From assembly GCA_901472405.1 (NCBI GenBank), contig LR590463.1:3844001-3908000 (forward strand): a stretch of DNA of 64,000 nucleotides, in the 5' to 3' direction. Of the stretch, positions 53,846-63,038 are shown in pieces. This stretch comes from Serratia rubidaea. GTDB lineage: Bacteria > Pseudomonadota > Gammaproteobacteria > Enterobacterales > Enterobacteriaceae. The position numbers and the translations under genes were made by a program. How positions within the stretch are numbered: the stretch's first letter is position 1; each line of letters begins with the position of its first letter. The notes beneath the pieces were generated by a model. The model was not told where the DNA came from and ran no database searches. It worked only from the letters and a program-made list of their open reading frames with translations.

Positions 53846-55041
53846 ATTTGCTCCCACCGCTGGGAGAACCACAGCACGCTAATCGCCAGCGCAAATACCA
53901 CGCCGAAACCGAGCCCGACGCCCACCACCGGCACGCCGATTTTCACCACCAGCGAATACAGGCCCAGCATCAGCAGCATCGCGGTGTTTTCTCCGAGGTT
54001 CTGCACCGCAATCGCATTGCCGGCGCCGACGGAGTGCTTACCGCGCTCCTGCAGCAGCGCATTCAGCGGCACCACAAAGAAGCCGCCCAGCATCCCGATA
54101 ATCAGCAGCAGCGCATAGGCATTGAACATGCTGGTCTGCAGCGCGAAAAACGCCACCGCGACGCCGATTAACACGCCGGCAGGCATGCAGCGTTTGACCG
54201 TTTCCAGCGTGACGAAGCGCGCCGCCACGCCGGCCCCGGCCACGATGCCCACCGCCACCATCGCATTGAGCAGCGTCGGCGTAGCATTATCGGCAATGCC
54301 CAGGGCAACCGGCACCCACAGCACCAGCAGGAAGCGCAGCGTCACCCCGGCGCCCCAGAACAGGCTGGTGCCAATCAGCGAGAAGCGCGTCTGGCCGTCG
54401 CGCCACAGGGTGACGCAGGCGGCAAAAAAGCTGCGCGTCATGGCGCGGGATGCCACGACTGCGCCGGCCGCGCCGCCGACAGCCGCGGGATATACAGGTT
54501 GGCCACCACCGCAGCCGCATACACCAGCGCACAGACCGCCAGCGCGATCAGGATATGCCAGTCCGCCAGCACGCCGCCGGCTACCGAGCCTATCAGAATC
54601 GCGGCGATGGTTGAGGCCTCCATCAAGCCGTTAGCTTTAACCAGCTTTTCGCCGCTGGTGATTTCACCCAGGATGCCGTATTTGGCCGGCGAATAGGCCG
54701 CCGCGCCGATCCCCACCAGGGTGTAGCCCAGGAACGGGTTCAGCCCCAGGCAGATAGCCAGCGCGCCCGCCAGCTTCAGCGCGTTGGCCACCATCATCAC
54801 CCTACCCTTGGAAAAAACTGTCGGCAAACTGGCCGACAAACGGCGCCAGTATGATGTAGGTCGCCACAAACGCCATCTGCAGGATCGGCTGACTCCAGTC
54901 GGGGTAGAGCTGCTGTTTAATCAGCGCCAGCGTGGCAAACAGCAGCGCATTGTCGCCAAATGCCGATAAAAACTGGGCGCAAATCACCGCGATCATGCCG
55001 CGCGACAGCAGCGGCGCGTTGTCGCTCAACGTCTGGCTCAT
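53836..55041 (-). CDS. lplT: Lysophospholipid transporter LplT (two indels)
   Basis: MFS flippase that brings lysophospholipids across the inner membrane for re-acylation by Aas. Twelve predicted helices; start [19 protein letters not shown]. One extra T near 54818 (QFADSF then [12 protein letters not shown]) and one missing G near 54444 (SWHPA then AMTRSFF). They cancel, giving 401 residues (397 in E. coli). The ATG overlaps the aas stop. Last helix ends SQRWEQIKK; its 3' end lies inside the terminator of the opposite-strand sRNA candidate. Confidence 0.92.
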
Positions 55042-57196
55042 GATGCACTCTCCGGCTGTTCGGCCATCTTACGCAGGGTAACGTAGTCCGGCTTGCCGCT
55101 GCCGAGCACCGGCAAGCGCCTTGAGCCAGCGGATATCACGCGGCACCGCCAGCTCCGGCGTACCCTGCTCACGCGCAACGCGCAGCAGGGCATCGCGGGT
55201 CAGTTCGCTGTCGGTGGTGTACAGCACCAGGGCCTCGCCTTTGCTGCTGTCGCTTTTCACCGTGGCGGCATGATGGCCGTCCGGCGACGCCCGCAGCGCC
55301 AGCTGCTCGACAATCTCCAGCGAAATCATCTCGCCGGCCAGCTTGGCAAAACGCTTCACCCGGCCGCGAATGGTGCAGTAGCCCTGTGCGTCCAGCGTGA
55401 CGATATCGCCGGTATCGTACCAGCCCGGCTGCAGAGTGCCGTTTTCATCTTCGGCGGCAGGCGGCTCCAGCTCGCCCGGACGTTCAACGCGCAGGTAGCC
55501 CTTCATGATGTTCGGCCCGCGCAGCTGCAGACGTCCGCCTTCCTCAATGCCGGCCACCGGCATCAGACGCGCCTCCATCTGCGGCATGATGCGCCCGACG
55601 GTGCCCACCTTGGTCGCCAGCGGCACGTTAATCGACACCACCGGCGCACACTCGGTCACGCCGTACCCTTCCAGAATGCGGATGCCGTATTTGTCCTGAT
55701 AAATCTGCTTGGTGCTCTCCGCCAGTTTTTCCGCCCCGGCCACCACGTAACGTACGCGGGCGAAGTCGTACGGATGCGCAAAGCGGGCGTAGTTGTTCAG
55801 GAAGGTCGCGGTGCCGAACAACACGGTGCAGTTAAGGTCATACACCAGTTCCGGCACCACGCGGTAGTGCAGCGGGCTGGGGTACAGAAATACCCGGCTG
55901 CCGGTCATCAGCGGCGTCAATAGCCCGACCGTCAGGCCGAATGAATGGAACAGCGGCAGCGATGACATGAAACGGTCGCGCGGGGTAAAGTCGGCAATGG
56001 TGCGGATCTGCTCCACGTTGGCCAGCAGGCTGGCGTGCGAGTGCACCACGCCCTTCGGATGGCCTTCCGAGCCGGAGGTAAACAGCACCAGCGCGGCGTC
56101 ATCAGCCTGCTGCGGCAGCATGGCGCGCTGCGGCTGCAGCAGATGGCGCAGGATCCACAGCTTATCCTCCAGCGTGACGGTATCTTTCAGATCTTCCAGA
56201 TAGACCCAGTTGGCCTCCGGCACCTGCTCCGGTAAGTGGGTCAGCTTGCCCTTTTCCAAAAAACTGGCGCGAGGTAACGATGGTTTTAATGGTCGCTGCG
56301 GTCATCGCGCTTTTCAGGCCGTTGGAACCGGCGGTGTAGTTCAGCATCGCCGGGATACGCCGGCGCAGCGAAGCGCCAAAGATCGCCGCGGCGGTAATGG
56401 TAGCGTTCGGCAACAGCATGCCGACATGCTCGCCTTCGGCGGTAAACCGCTGCAGGATACGGCTGACGCCCAGAGATTTTTTAATCAGCGTACGGTAGCT
56501 GTCTTCCTTAAAGGCGATATCCTCAATGCAGGGCTTGCCGGCGCCGTAACGCTTTTGCGCCGCCAGCAGCGCGCCGAACAGCGTCTGCGGCTGACGGGTC
56601 GCCATGCGCGCCTGCAGCATGATCTGATACAGATGGTCGCCCGCCAGCTCGCGGCGCTCGCGGGCGCGCGGCGCCTCCGGCATCGGCAACAGCGTCGGCG
56701 GCAGAATATGCAGGGTGATCTGCGGGAAGGCGCGCAGCTTAAAGATCCCTTTCATGCGGCCAAACGGGCTGAACTCCGGCCCGTCAATGCGGATCGGCAC
56801 CACCGTCGCGCCGGACTTGGCGGCGATAAACGCCGCGCCATCATAGATTTTCATCAGGGAACCGGTAACGGTAATGCGCCCTTCGGGAAAGACCACGATC
56901 GGCCGGCCCTGCTGCACTTCGCGCACCAGATGTTTGACCGCCATCGGCTTGGTCGGGTCGAGGAAGACGAAATCGATGTAGGGCTTCAGCCAGCGCATAA
57001 ACCAGCTGTCGGAGACGCTGGAATAGACGGCAAATACCGGCTTGATCGGCAAAAACAGCGCCAACAGCACGCCATCCAAAAATGAGACGTGGTTGGGGGT
57101 AATCAGCAGCTTCTGCTGATTAAGATGCCGGGCATCCCCTTCAACACGCACGCGAAACAGCAGGCGAAACAGCGCGCGCATAACGGACATAAACAT
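55038..57196 (-). CDS. aas: Bifunctional acyl-ACP synthetase/2-acylglycerophosphoethanolamine acyltransferase Aas (two indels)
   Basis: Inner-membrane enzyme that activates a fatty acid onto bound ACP and re-acylates lyso-PE imported by LplT. N-terminal PlsC domain with NHVSFLDG (HX4D) and [12 protein letters not shown]-terminal AMP-binding domain with [17 protein letters not shown] and [16 protein letters not shown]. Start ATG 57196 ([13 protein letters not shown]) with GGGAGA upstream. Extra T near 56256 splits SRQFLEKGKL; extra T near 55114 splits [16 protein letters not shown]. Restored length 718 residues (719 in E. coli), ending at the TGA shared with the lplT ATG. Confidence 0.92.
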
Positions 57197-57308
57197 ACGA
57201 CTCTCCCTGTAGCATTCCGGCAACGAAGCCGGATAAGCGTTTATACGTTATCCCCCAGTCATTGGGCGGCATAACACGTTGTAAGGGAAAGAATACTATA
57301 CGACAGGC

Positions 57309-57402
57309 AAAAAAAAACCTACGCATCCGCGTAGGTTGGTGCAATTGAAAATGGTTTCAACATACAGAGTATGTTGATTTCTCACCAATCAATACCTCTG
57401 GG
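57309..57402 (-). ncRNA. OmrA/OmrB-type small RNA
   Basis: 94-base Hfq-type sRNA. The 5' end, CCCAGAGGTATTGATTGGTG, matches the seed shared by OmrA and OmrB, which repress outer-membrane proteins such as OmpT, CirA and FecA and the csgD mRNA under EnvZ-OmpR control. A middle stem aacatac / gtatgtt and a terminator acctacgc / gcgtaggt with nine T follow. A -10-like TAAAGT is at 57415-57410. E. coli has two tandem copies between aas and galR; only one is present here. Confidence 0.93.
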
Positions 57403-57538
57403 ATCACCTACTTTAGAGAGGTGCCGATTAAGAAACTACCGGGGAATCGCAAGAGTTATGCTCGAAATGAAACCAGCTGTAAATTTCTGGTTATCCTGAT
57501 TAATAACGCTATGAATTCTCTGCCTTCCCCGCTGAAAC

Positions 57539-59797
57539 CTACAGCGCGCAGACCTCCACCAGACAGCTCATGGCGTTCGGCCCCTGCGTCAGCGGCGAGG
57601 TGCCGATATCCAACGTCAGCACATTCGGGTTGCCGGCCTGTTCCAGCTCATGGCGCTCCGCGCCGAAGCCCGGATCGAACCAGGCACCGGTCGCCATCAC
57701 CACCACGCCGGGCGTCACGCCGTCCGTGATCCGCACCCCGGCCAGACAGCCGCCGCGCTCATTGATCACCTTCACCGCTGCGCCGTCGGCAAGTGCGCGC
57801 TGTGCCGCATCATGCGGATGCATCAGCAGGGTTTCGCGCCCGGCGGTTTTATTGGCCTGCGCCTGCGGCGACGGATCTAACTGGCTGTGCAGACGATCGG
57901 CCGGCTGAACGGTAATCAGATGCAACGGCCACTGCTTCGTCTGCTCGGCCCCCAGCCATTCGACCGGCGGCTGCCACTGCGGATGCGGCGCAAAATCGTC
58001 GTAGCGATAGCCGGCGATTTTTTCACTGAACAGCTCGATTTTGCCGCTGGGCGTTTGCAGCGCATGCGCCTGCGGATCGGCGCGGAACGCGTCCAGAAAC
58101 ACCGCGTCCTGCTCCGGCGGCGGCAGCTTCACATGGCCCTGGCGCCAGAACGCCTCAAACGTCGGCCATGCGACGCCGGCCTGCTCCTGCGCCTGTCCGC
58201 AGCGCTGATAAATATGCTCAATCCACTGCCGCTCGCTGCGATCCTCGGTAAACTGGCGGCGATAGCCGAGGCGATCCGCCAGATCGGCGAAAATATCAAA
58301 ATCATTGCGCGCCTGATGCTGCGGCGCAATCGCCTGATGCATCGCCAGAATATAGGGATCGCGCGCCGATCCGCCGATATCGTTACGCTCCAGCGCGCTG
58401 GTCGCCGGCAGCACGATATCCGCCATTTTCGCTGCGGCGGTCCACCAAATGTCCTGCACGATCACCGTATCCGGTTTTTGCCAGCCGGCCACCAGCCGGT
58501 TCAGCTGCTGGTGATGATGGAACGGGTTGCCGCCGGCCCAGTGCACCAGGTGGATATCCGGATACTCGCGGGTTTCGCCGCAAAACGTATAGGGCTCGCC
58601 CGGCTGCAGCAGCATATCGCAGATACGCGCCACCGGTATCGCCAGCCCGGCCGGGTTGGCGCCAACCGGCAGGCTGGGGGCCGGCGTGTTCAGGCGCGGG
58701 TTGCCCACGCCGTTCATCGCGCCGTAGCCGAAGGAGAAACCGCCGCCCGGCAGGCCAATCTGCCCCAGCATCGCCGACAGGGCGATCATCATCCAGTAAG
58801 GCTGTTCGCCGCGGTGGGCGCGCTGTACCGAATAGGAGCAGGTCAGAAAGCTGCGCGCGCCGCCGAGCTGCTGCGCCAGACGCTCAATCCGCGCGGCCGG
58901 AATGCCGGTGATCGCACTGGCCCACTGCGGCGTTTTGGCCACGCCGTCGCTCGCGCCGCACAGATAATCCGCCAGCTGCGGATAGCCCACGCAGTGGCTG
59001 GCCAGAAAGTCGTTATCCAGCGCCCCGCTGCGCTGAATCTCGTAACCTAGCGCCAGCATCAGCGCCACGTCAGTGTTGGGGCGAATCGGGATCCACTCGG
59101 CGTTAACAAAGGCCGGGGTGTCGTCGCGCGTCGGGCTGATGCTGATGATTGGCGTGCCTTTGGCCGTCAGCTTCTCCAGCCATCCCCTTAACGAATGCTC
59201 TGCCGCGCCGCCGAAGGATGCCTGCGCGTTTTTCAATGCCAGGCCGCCAAATGCCAGGAATATTTCGCAGTGCTCCACCACGTTCGGCCAACTGGTCGCC
59301 TGCCCGGTCAGCGGCGCAAAGTTGCCGATCACATACGGCAGAAAGAACTGCGCCGCACCCCAGCTGTAGTTGCCCATCTGGTCGACCCCGCCGCCGCCGG
59401 CGAAGTAAAAGCGGCGCAGCTGCGAACTGGCGTGGTGCAGCCGTCCGGCGGAAGACCAGCCGTAAGAGCCGCAAAACAGGCCCGACGCGCCGTAGCGATC
59501 GCGCACCCGGCGGTTCTCCTCCGCCACCAGATCGAGCGCCATCTCCCAGTCGACCTCGACGAAGTCCTCGCGCCCGCGCAACGTGCGGTCGCTGCCCTCG
59601 CGCTTTTGCAGCCATGAACGCCGCACCGCCGGCTTGCGGATGCGCGTCGGCGAATAGGTCATCGGAACAATCGCGTCCAGCATCGGCGAAGGGTGCGGAT
59701 CGGCGGCGAAAGGCTCACAGCGGATCAGCCGCCCATCTTCCACCACGGCGGTATACGCCCCCCAGTGTGCAAGTTGCGGATAACGTTTAATCGGCAT
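57539..59797 (-). CDS. Molybdopterin-dependent oxidoreductase, BisC/TorA-like
   Basis: 752 residues from ATG 59797 (MPIKRYPQLAHWGAY), DMSO-reductase superfamily. The bis-MGD domain shows GSYGWSSAGRLHHASSQLRR, where the Ser is the expected Mo ligand of the BisC/TorA/DmsA type; WAGGNPFHHHQQLNRL and ATSALERNDIGGSARDPY are the other family blocks. No iron-sulfur Cys motif at the N-terminus and no Tat signal, so it is probably cytosolic like biotin sulfoxide reductase. Substrate uncertain: biotin, methionine or another S- or N-oxide. Not at this place in E. coli; an accessory gene. Frame intact. Confidence 0.85.
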   Translation of the reverse strand: MPIKRYPQLAHWGAYTAVVEDGRLIRCEPFAADPHPSPMLDAIVPMTYSPTRIRKPAVRRSWLQKREGSDRTLRGREDFVEVDWEMALDLVAEENRRVRDRYGASGLFCGSYGWSSAGRLHHASSQLRRFYFAGGGGVDQMGNYSWGAAQFFLPYVIGNFAPLTGQATSWPNVVEHCEIFLAFGGLALKNAQASFGGAAEHSLRGWLEKLTAKGTPIISISPTRDDTPAFVNAEWIPIRPNTDVALMLALGYEIQRSGALDNDFLASHCVGYPQLADYLCGASDGVAKTPQWASAITGIPAARIERLAQQLGGARSFLTCSYSVQRAHRGEQPYWMMIALSAMLGQIGLPGGGFSFGYGAMNGVGNPRLNTPAPSLPVGANPAGLAIPVARICDMLLQPGEPYTFCGETREYPDIHLVHWAGGNPFHHHQQLNRLVAGWQKPDTVIVQDIWWTAAAKMADIVLPATSALERNDIGGSARDPYILAMHQAIAPQHQARNDFDIFADLADRLGYRRQFTEDRSERQWIEHIYQRCGQAQEQAGVAWPTFEAFWRQGHVKLPPPEQDAVFLDAFRADPQAHALQTPSGKIELFSEKIAGYRYDDFAPHPQWQPPVEWLGAEQTKQWPLHLITVQPADRLHSQLDPSPQAQANKTAGRETLLMHPHDAAQRALADGAAVKVINERGGCLAGVRITDGVTPGVVVMATGAWFDPGFGAERHELEQAGNPNVLTLDIGTSPLTQGPNAMSCLVEVCAL

Positions 59798-59930
59798 GAT
59801 GTACTCAGGTAACAAATGATGCCCCTAAAATAACACCGCCGTCGCGTCGCGCCCAAGAACAAATCGCCTCAGCGCGGCGCCGGGCCTGACCAGGTCAACA
59901 GGGCGGGCCGGACAGCCCGCCGCGAGGCCG

Positions 59931-60434
59931 TCAATTTAATAAGCCGCGCCAGTCATTTTTCGTTACGCACTCCTTATAGCCGTAATTAAAGTAGCCATCG
60001 ACAGAACACCTTAATATATTCGGATAATAGCTGGGTTCAGTCCGCATATAGGTTACTCGATAGCTGACAGGCCGGGAGCCGGCGCTGTACGGCTGATAAG
60101 AAAAACCGCAGCGGATATACTTCTCCCCGATCCTTTCACACTGATGTAAAACGGCATGATTACCGAATTTGCTATACTTCTCCAGCGAGAGTTTAACCAG
60201 GATTAATCCATTATCGGTGTAGGTTTTAACGTAGTAAGACATGCCTGGCATCAAACCTTCTGCTGACCAGTTGGCGGCGCCGGGCTTAAAGTCCGGATTC
60301 TGCTGTAAAAAACCTGACAGGTTAAACTTACTCTGGGCCAATGAAGTGGCAGGCGTCAACGCGGAGGCGCATAATATCGATGCCGCTGCGGCAAATAATG
60401 ACAAACGCCTTCCTTTCCCCAATATATTTTTCAT
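59931..60434 (-). CDS. Secreted protein of unknown function
   Basis: 167 residues from ATG 60434 with AAGGAGAG upstream. A signal peptide is clear: basic MKNILGKGRRLSL, hydrophobic FAAAASILCASAL, probable cleavage after SLAQ (about 34). The mature part has four Cys (HQCERIGEKYIRCGF, RCSVDG, KECVT), which could form two disulfides, and many Tyr. No family recognised. Codon use is like the neighbours but the upstream region is AT-rich. Between the molybdoenzyme and galR; no clear functional link. Confidence 0.7.
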   Translation of the reverse strand: MKNILGKGRRLSLFAAAASILCASALTPATSLAQSKFNLSGFLQQNPDFKPGAANWSAEGLMPGMSYYVKTYTDNGLILVKLSLEKYSKFGNHAVLHQCERIGEKYIRCGFSYQPYSAGSRPVSYRVTYMRTEPSYYPNILRCSVDGYFNYGYKECVTKNDWRGLLN

Positions 60435-60840
60435 TACTCTCTCCTTGATTAATAAATAATTTAAAAAAACAGTGTAAGGCCAATCGGTAATAATAAACAT
60501 GATACGGCCGATGGTTTTCTCCTTTTATATATCAAGAAATAGAATGAGTTAATTATTAATATCGATATTTTTTATATTGTTGGCAGCAATAAAAACGTTA
60601 TTTATCGCGGCAGAATAACCATGCCGTTTCTTCAGCTTCGCCGACTCGGCAACCGCCCAAGGCGGCATGTTCACCCATACTTTTCGCTAACGCACTGGCT
60701 TTTACCTGCAAGAAAGCCGGCTCGCCGACAAAAATCTGCCGGTGACGCCACAGATACGCCGGCAACAACTTGCAGCCCGCCCGGTTTTCCGCAAGACTGA
60801 GGAATGTAAGCGATTACCCTAGGAATAAGTTGAAGCAAAT
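60435..60840. other. galR upstream region, AT-rich, no confident gene
   Basis: The left half (60435-60600) is AT-rich with TATATA-like tracts. The right half is GC-rich and on the minus strand holds an open frame of about 70 codons (60598-60813) with no ATG at its 5' end, discussed in the findings. The galR operator candidate lies at its right end. Confidence 0.5.
60806..60817 (+). promoter_or_regulatory. GalR/LacI-type operator upstream of galR
   Basis: GTAAGCGATTAC fits the GTAANCGNTTAC core of GalR/GalS operators, centred about 29 bases before the galR start. Suggests autoregulation. Confidence 0.65.
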
Positions 60841-61848
60841 ATGGCTACGATAAAGGATGTTGCCAGGCTGGCGGGTGTTTCCGTAGCCACGGTGTCTCGC
60901 GTAATAAACCACTCTCCCAAAGCCAGCGAAACCTCGCGCAACGCGGTGCGGGCCGCCATGGAACAGCTGCAGTATCACCCGAACGCCAACGCCCGCGCGC
61001 TGGCGCAGCAATCTACCGAAACCCTTGGTCTGGTGGTGTCCGACGTGTCGGATCCGTTCTTCGGCGCCATGGTGAAGGCCGTCGAACAGGTGGCGTATGC
61101 CACACATAATTTCCTGCTGATTGGCAACGGTTACCATGAAGCGGAAAAAGAGCGTCAGGCGATTGAACAGCTGGTGCGCCACCGCTGCGCCGCGCTGGTG
61201 GTGCATGCCAAAAAGCTGACCGATGACGAACTGGGCGGCTGGATGCGGCAGATCCCCGGCATGGTGTTGATTAACCGTACGCTGCCAGGGTTTGAGCCGC
61301 GCTGCGTCGCGCTGGACGACCGCTACGGCGCCTGGCTGGCCACGCGCCATCTGATTCAGCAGGGCCACCAGCGCATCGCCATTATCTGCTCCACCCACCA
61401 GATTTCCGACGCCGCCGACCGCCTGCAGGGCTATCTGGACGCGCTGCGGGAACACGGTATTGCGGTGGATGAGAAGCTGATTGCCTATGGCGAGCCGGAT
61501 GAGATCGGCGGCGAGCAGGCGATGACCGAACTGCTCGGCCGCGGCAAAAAATTTACCGCCGTCACCTGTTATAACGACCCGGTCGCCGCCGGCGCGCTGT
61601 CGGTGCTGAGCGATAACAGCATCGACGTGCCGGGCCAGATGTCATTGATCGGCTTTGATGACGTGCTGATTTCCCGCTATCTGCGCCCCAGGCTGACCAC
61701 CATCCACTACCCGGTGGTCGCCATGGCGACGCAGGCGGCGGAACTGGCGCTGGCGTTGGCCAACGGCCAGCCGCTGCCGGAAGTCACCAATATGTTCAGC
61801 CCGACGCTGGTGCGACGTCACTCCGTCGCCGGCCCAGGCCAGCGCTGA
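60841..61848 (+). CDS. galR: Galactose operon repressor GalR
   Basis: LacI-family repressor of galactose uptake and metabolism genes, induced by galactose. 335 residues. HTH and hinge are complete: ATIKDVARLAGVSVATVSRV and HPNANARALAQQ. The effector domain includes DVSDPFFGAMVKAVEQVAY and LIGFDDVLISRYLRPRLTTI. Slightly shorter at the C-terminus than the 343 residues of E. coli. Convergent with the next gene, 8 bases apart. Frame intact. Confidence 0.95.
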   Translation: MATIKDVARLAGVSVATVSRVINHSPKASETSRNAVRAAMEQLQYHPNANARALAQQSTETLGLVVSDVSDPFFGAMVKAVEQVAYATHNFLLIGNGYHEAEKERQAIEQLVRHRCAALVVHAKKLTDDELGGWMRQIPGMVLINRTLPGFEPRCVALDDRYGAWLATRHLIQQGHQRIAIICSTHQISDAADRLQGYLDALREHGIAVDEKLIAYGEPDEIGGEQAMTELLGRGKKFTAVTCYNDPVAAGALSVLSDNSIDVPGQMSLIGFDDVLISRYLRPRLTTIHYPVVAMATQAAELALALANGQPLPEVTNMFSPTLVRRHSVAGPGQR

Positions 61849-61856
61849 ACGCCGAA

Positions 61857-62630
61857 TTACACCAGCTTGCCCTGGAAGATCGGCACCGATTCAAACAGGT
61901 AACCGTCAAATTCCGGCGCATCGACGTCGGAAAGCTCCATCAGCGTGCCTTTGATGTTTTCCATATGCTGCCACATCGCCTGGTAGGAGCCCATCACGTC
62001 GCGGCGACGCAGCGCGGCCAAAATATTCTGGTGATCCGCCAGCCACTTCAGGCGGTAGCCTTTGGTGGCGATGCGGCTGTGCAGCTGCTGCCACAGCGGG
62101 CTGGCCTCCCGCCGCTGCCAGATGCTTTTTACCGTATCCAGCAGCATCTGATTCTGCGTGGCGCCGGCAATCAACAAATGGAACATCTTGTCGTTGTCGC
62201 CGCTTTCATCATTGGCGACGATGGCGCGCTGCTCCTGCTCCAGCGTGCGGCGCAGGTTTTCAATATCCGTTTTGGTGGCCATTTTGGCGGCAAAGGCGGC
62301 GATATTGCTTTCCAGCAGCTGGCGCGCCTGCAGCATTTCAAACGGCCCGACCTCGCCGTGCAGGATGGGATCGTCCTCCTCCACGCTTTCGTTGGGAATG
62401 CGTATGACATACACGCCGGAGCTCTGACGTATATCCACCGTCCCTTCCAGCTCCAGCATTAACAGCGCTTCACGCACGATAGTACGGCTGACGCCGTAGG
62501 TTTCGGCAATATTGCGCTCCGGGGGCAGGCGCGTGCCGATGGCGAAATGGCCCTGCTGAATTTTCTGCCGCAGGTCCCGGCCAATTTCCTGATACTGCTT
62601 TTTTTCCTGCGGAATCACGACTTTATCCAC
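61857..62630 (-). CDS. GntR-family (FCD) regulator, UxuR/ExuR-like
   Basis: 257 residues, the length of UxuR. N-terminal winged HTH: GTRLPPERNIAETYGVSRTI and VREALLMLELEGTVDI. C-terminal FCD domain with GPFEMLQARQLLESNIA and the metal-binding His pattern (FHLLIAGAT, LADHQNILAALRR, MWQHMENIKG). Close in pattern to the hexuronate regulators UxuR and ExuR, but its place next to beta-glucoside PTS and glycosidase genes suggests that it controls those. Effector unknown. Confidence 0.85.
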   Translation of the reverse strand: MDKVVIPQEKKQYQEIGRDLRQKIQQGHFAIGTRLPPERNIAETYGVSRTIVREALLMLELEGTVDIRQSSGVYVIRIPNESVEEDDPILHGEVGPFEMLQARQLLESNIAAFAAKMATKTDIENLRRTLEQEQRAIVANDESGDNDKMFHLLIAGATQNQMLLDTVKSIWQRREASPLWQQLHSRIATKGYRLKWLADHQNILAALRRRDVMGSYQAMWQHMENIKGTLMELSDVDAPEFDGYLFESVPIFQGKLV

Positions 62631-62662
62631 CGTTTCACCCTGAAAAACGTCTGTCCATGCCG

Positions 62663-62683
62663 TACCCCGCCGACGGCGGGGTA
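62663..62683. repeat. Hairpin between PTS IIB gene and regulator gene
   Basis: Perfect stem taccccgcc / ggcggggta with a three-base loop. No T-run; may protect the upstream mRNA or separate expression levels. Confidence 0.6.
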
Positions 62684-62710
62684 TCTGGCCTGTGTAGGTT
62701 CACAATCAGA

Positions 62711-63028
62711 TTAGTCTACCAAACCCAGCGCCTGATCGAGTACTTTTGCGCCGTTTAACGTGCCATACGCCACAGAATCGATCACCGCCAGCGGGATCTG
62801 ATAGGCATCGGTGAGCTTTTTATTTTCCGCCAGTTTGAAGCGCACCTGCGGCCCCAGCAGCACCGCTATAATATCGCCGGCGTAGCTTTGCAGCTCATCA
62901 CGCAGGTTCTGCTCAGGGATGGCGTAAATTTTCAGTTCCAGCCCGCGCGCCTGCGCCTCTTTTTCCATCTTGGTGACCACCAGCGAGGTGGACATGCCCG
63001 CCGAGCAGGCCAGTACGATACGTTTCAT
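62711..63028 (-). CDS. PTS IIB component, lactose/cellobiose family
   Basis: 105 residues from ATG 63028 (MKRIVLACSAGMSTSLVV), with GGAG upstream; the open frame to 63055 overlaps the upstream gene and is not conserved. The phosphorylated Cys is in VLACSAGMSTS (residue 8), as in ChbB/CelA. Receives phosphate from a IIA protein and passes it to sugar bound to IIC; neither partner is in the window, so they probably lie beyond the right edge or elsewhere. Confidence 0.9.
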   Translation of the reverse strand: MKRIVLACSAGMSTSLVVTKMEKEAQARGLELKIYAIPEQNLRDELQSYAGDIIAVLLGPQVRFKLAENKKLTDAYQIPLAVIDSVAYGTLNGAKVLDQALGLVD

Positions 63029-63038
63029 GGGGCACTCC

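Noticed and set aside
57887..59050. 387-codon open frame antisense to the molybdoenzyme gene
   Set aside because: Antisense shadow; no motif, no ribosome binding site.
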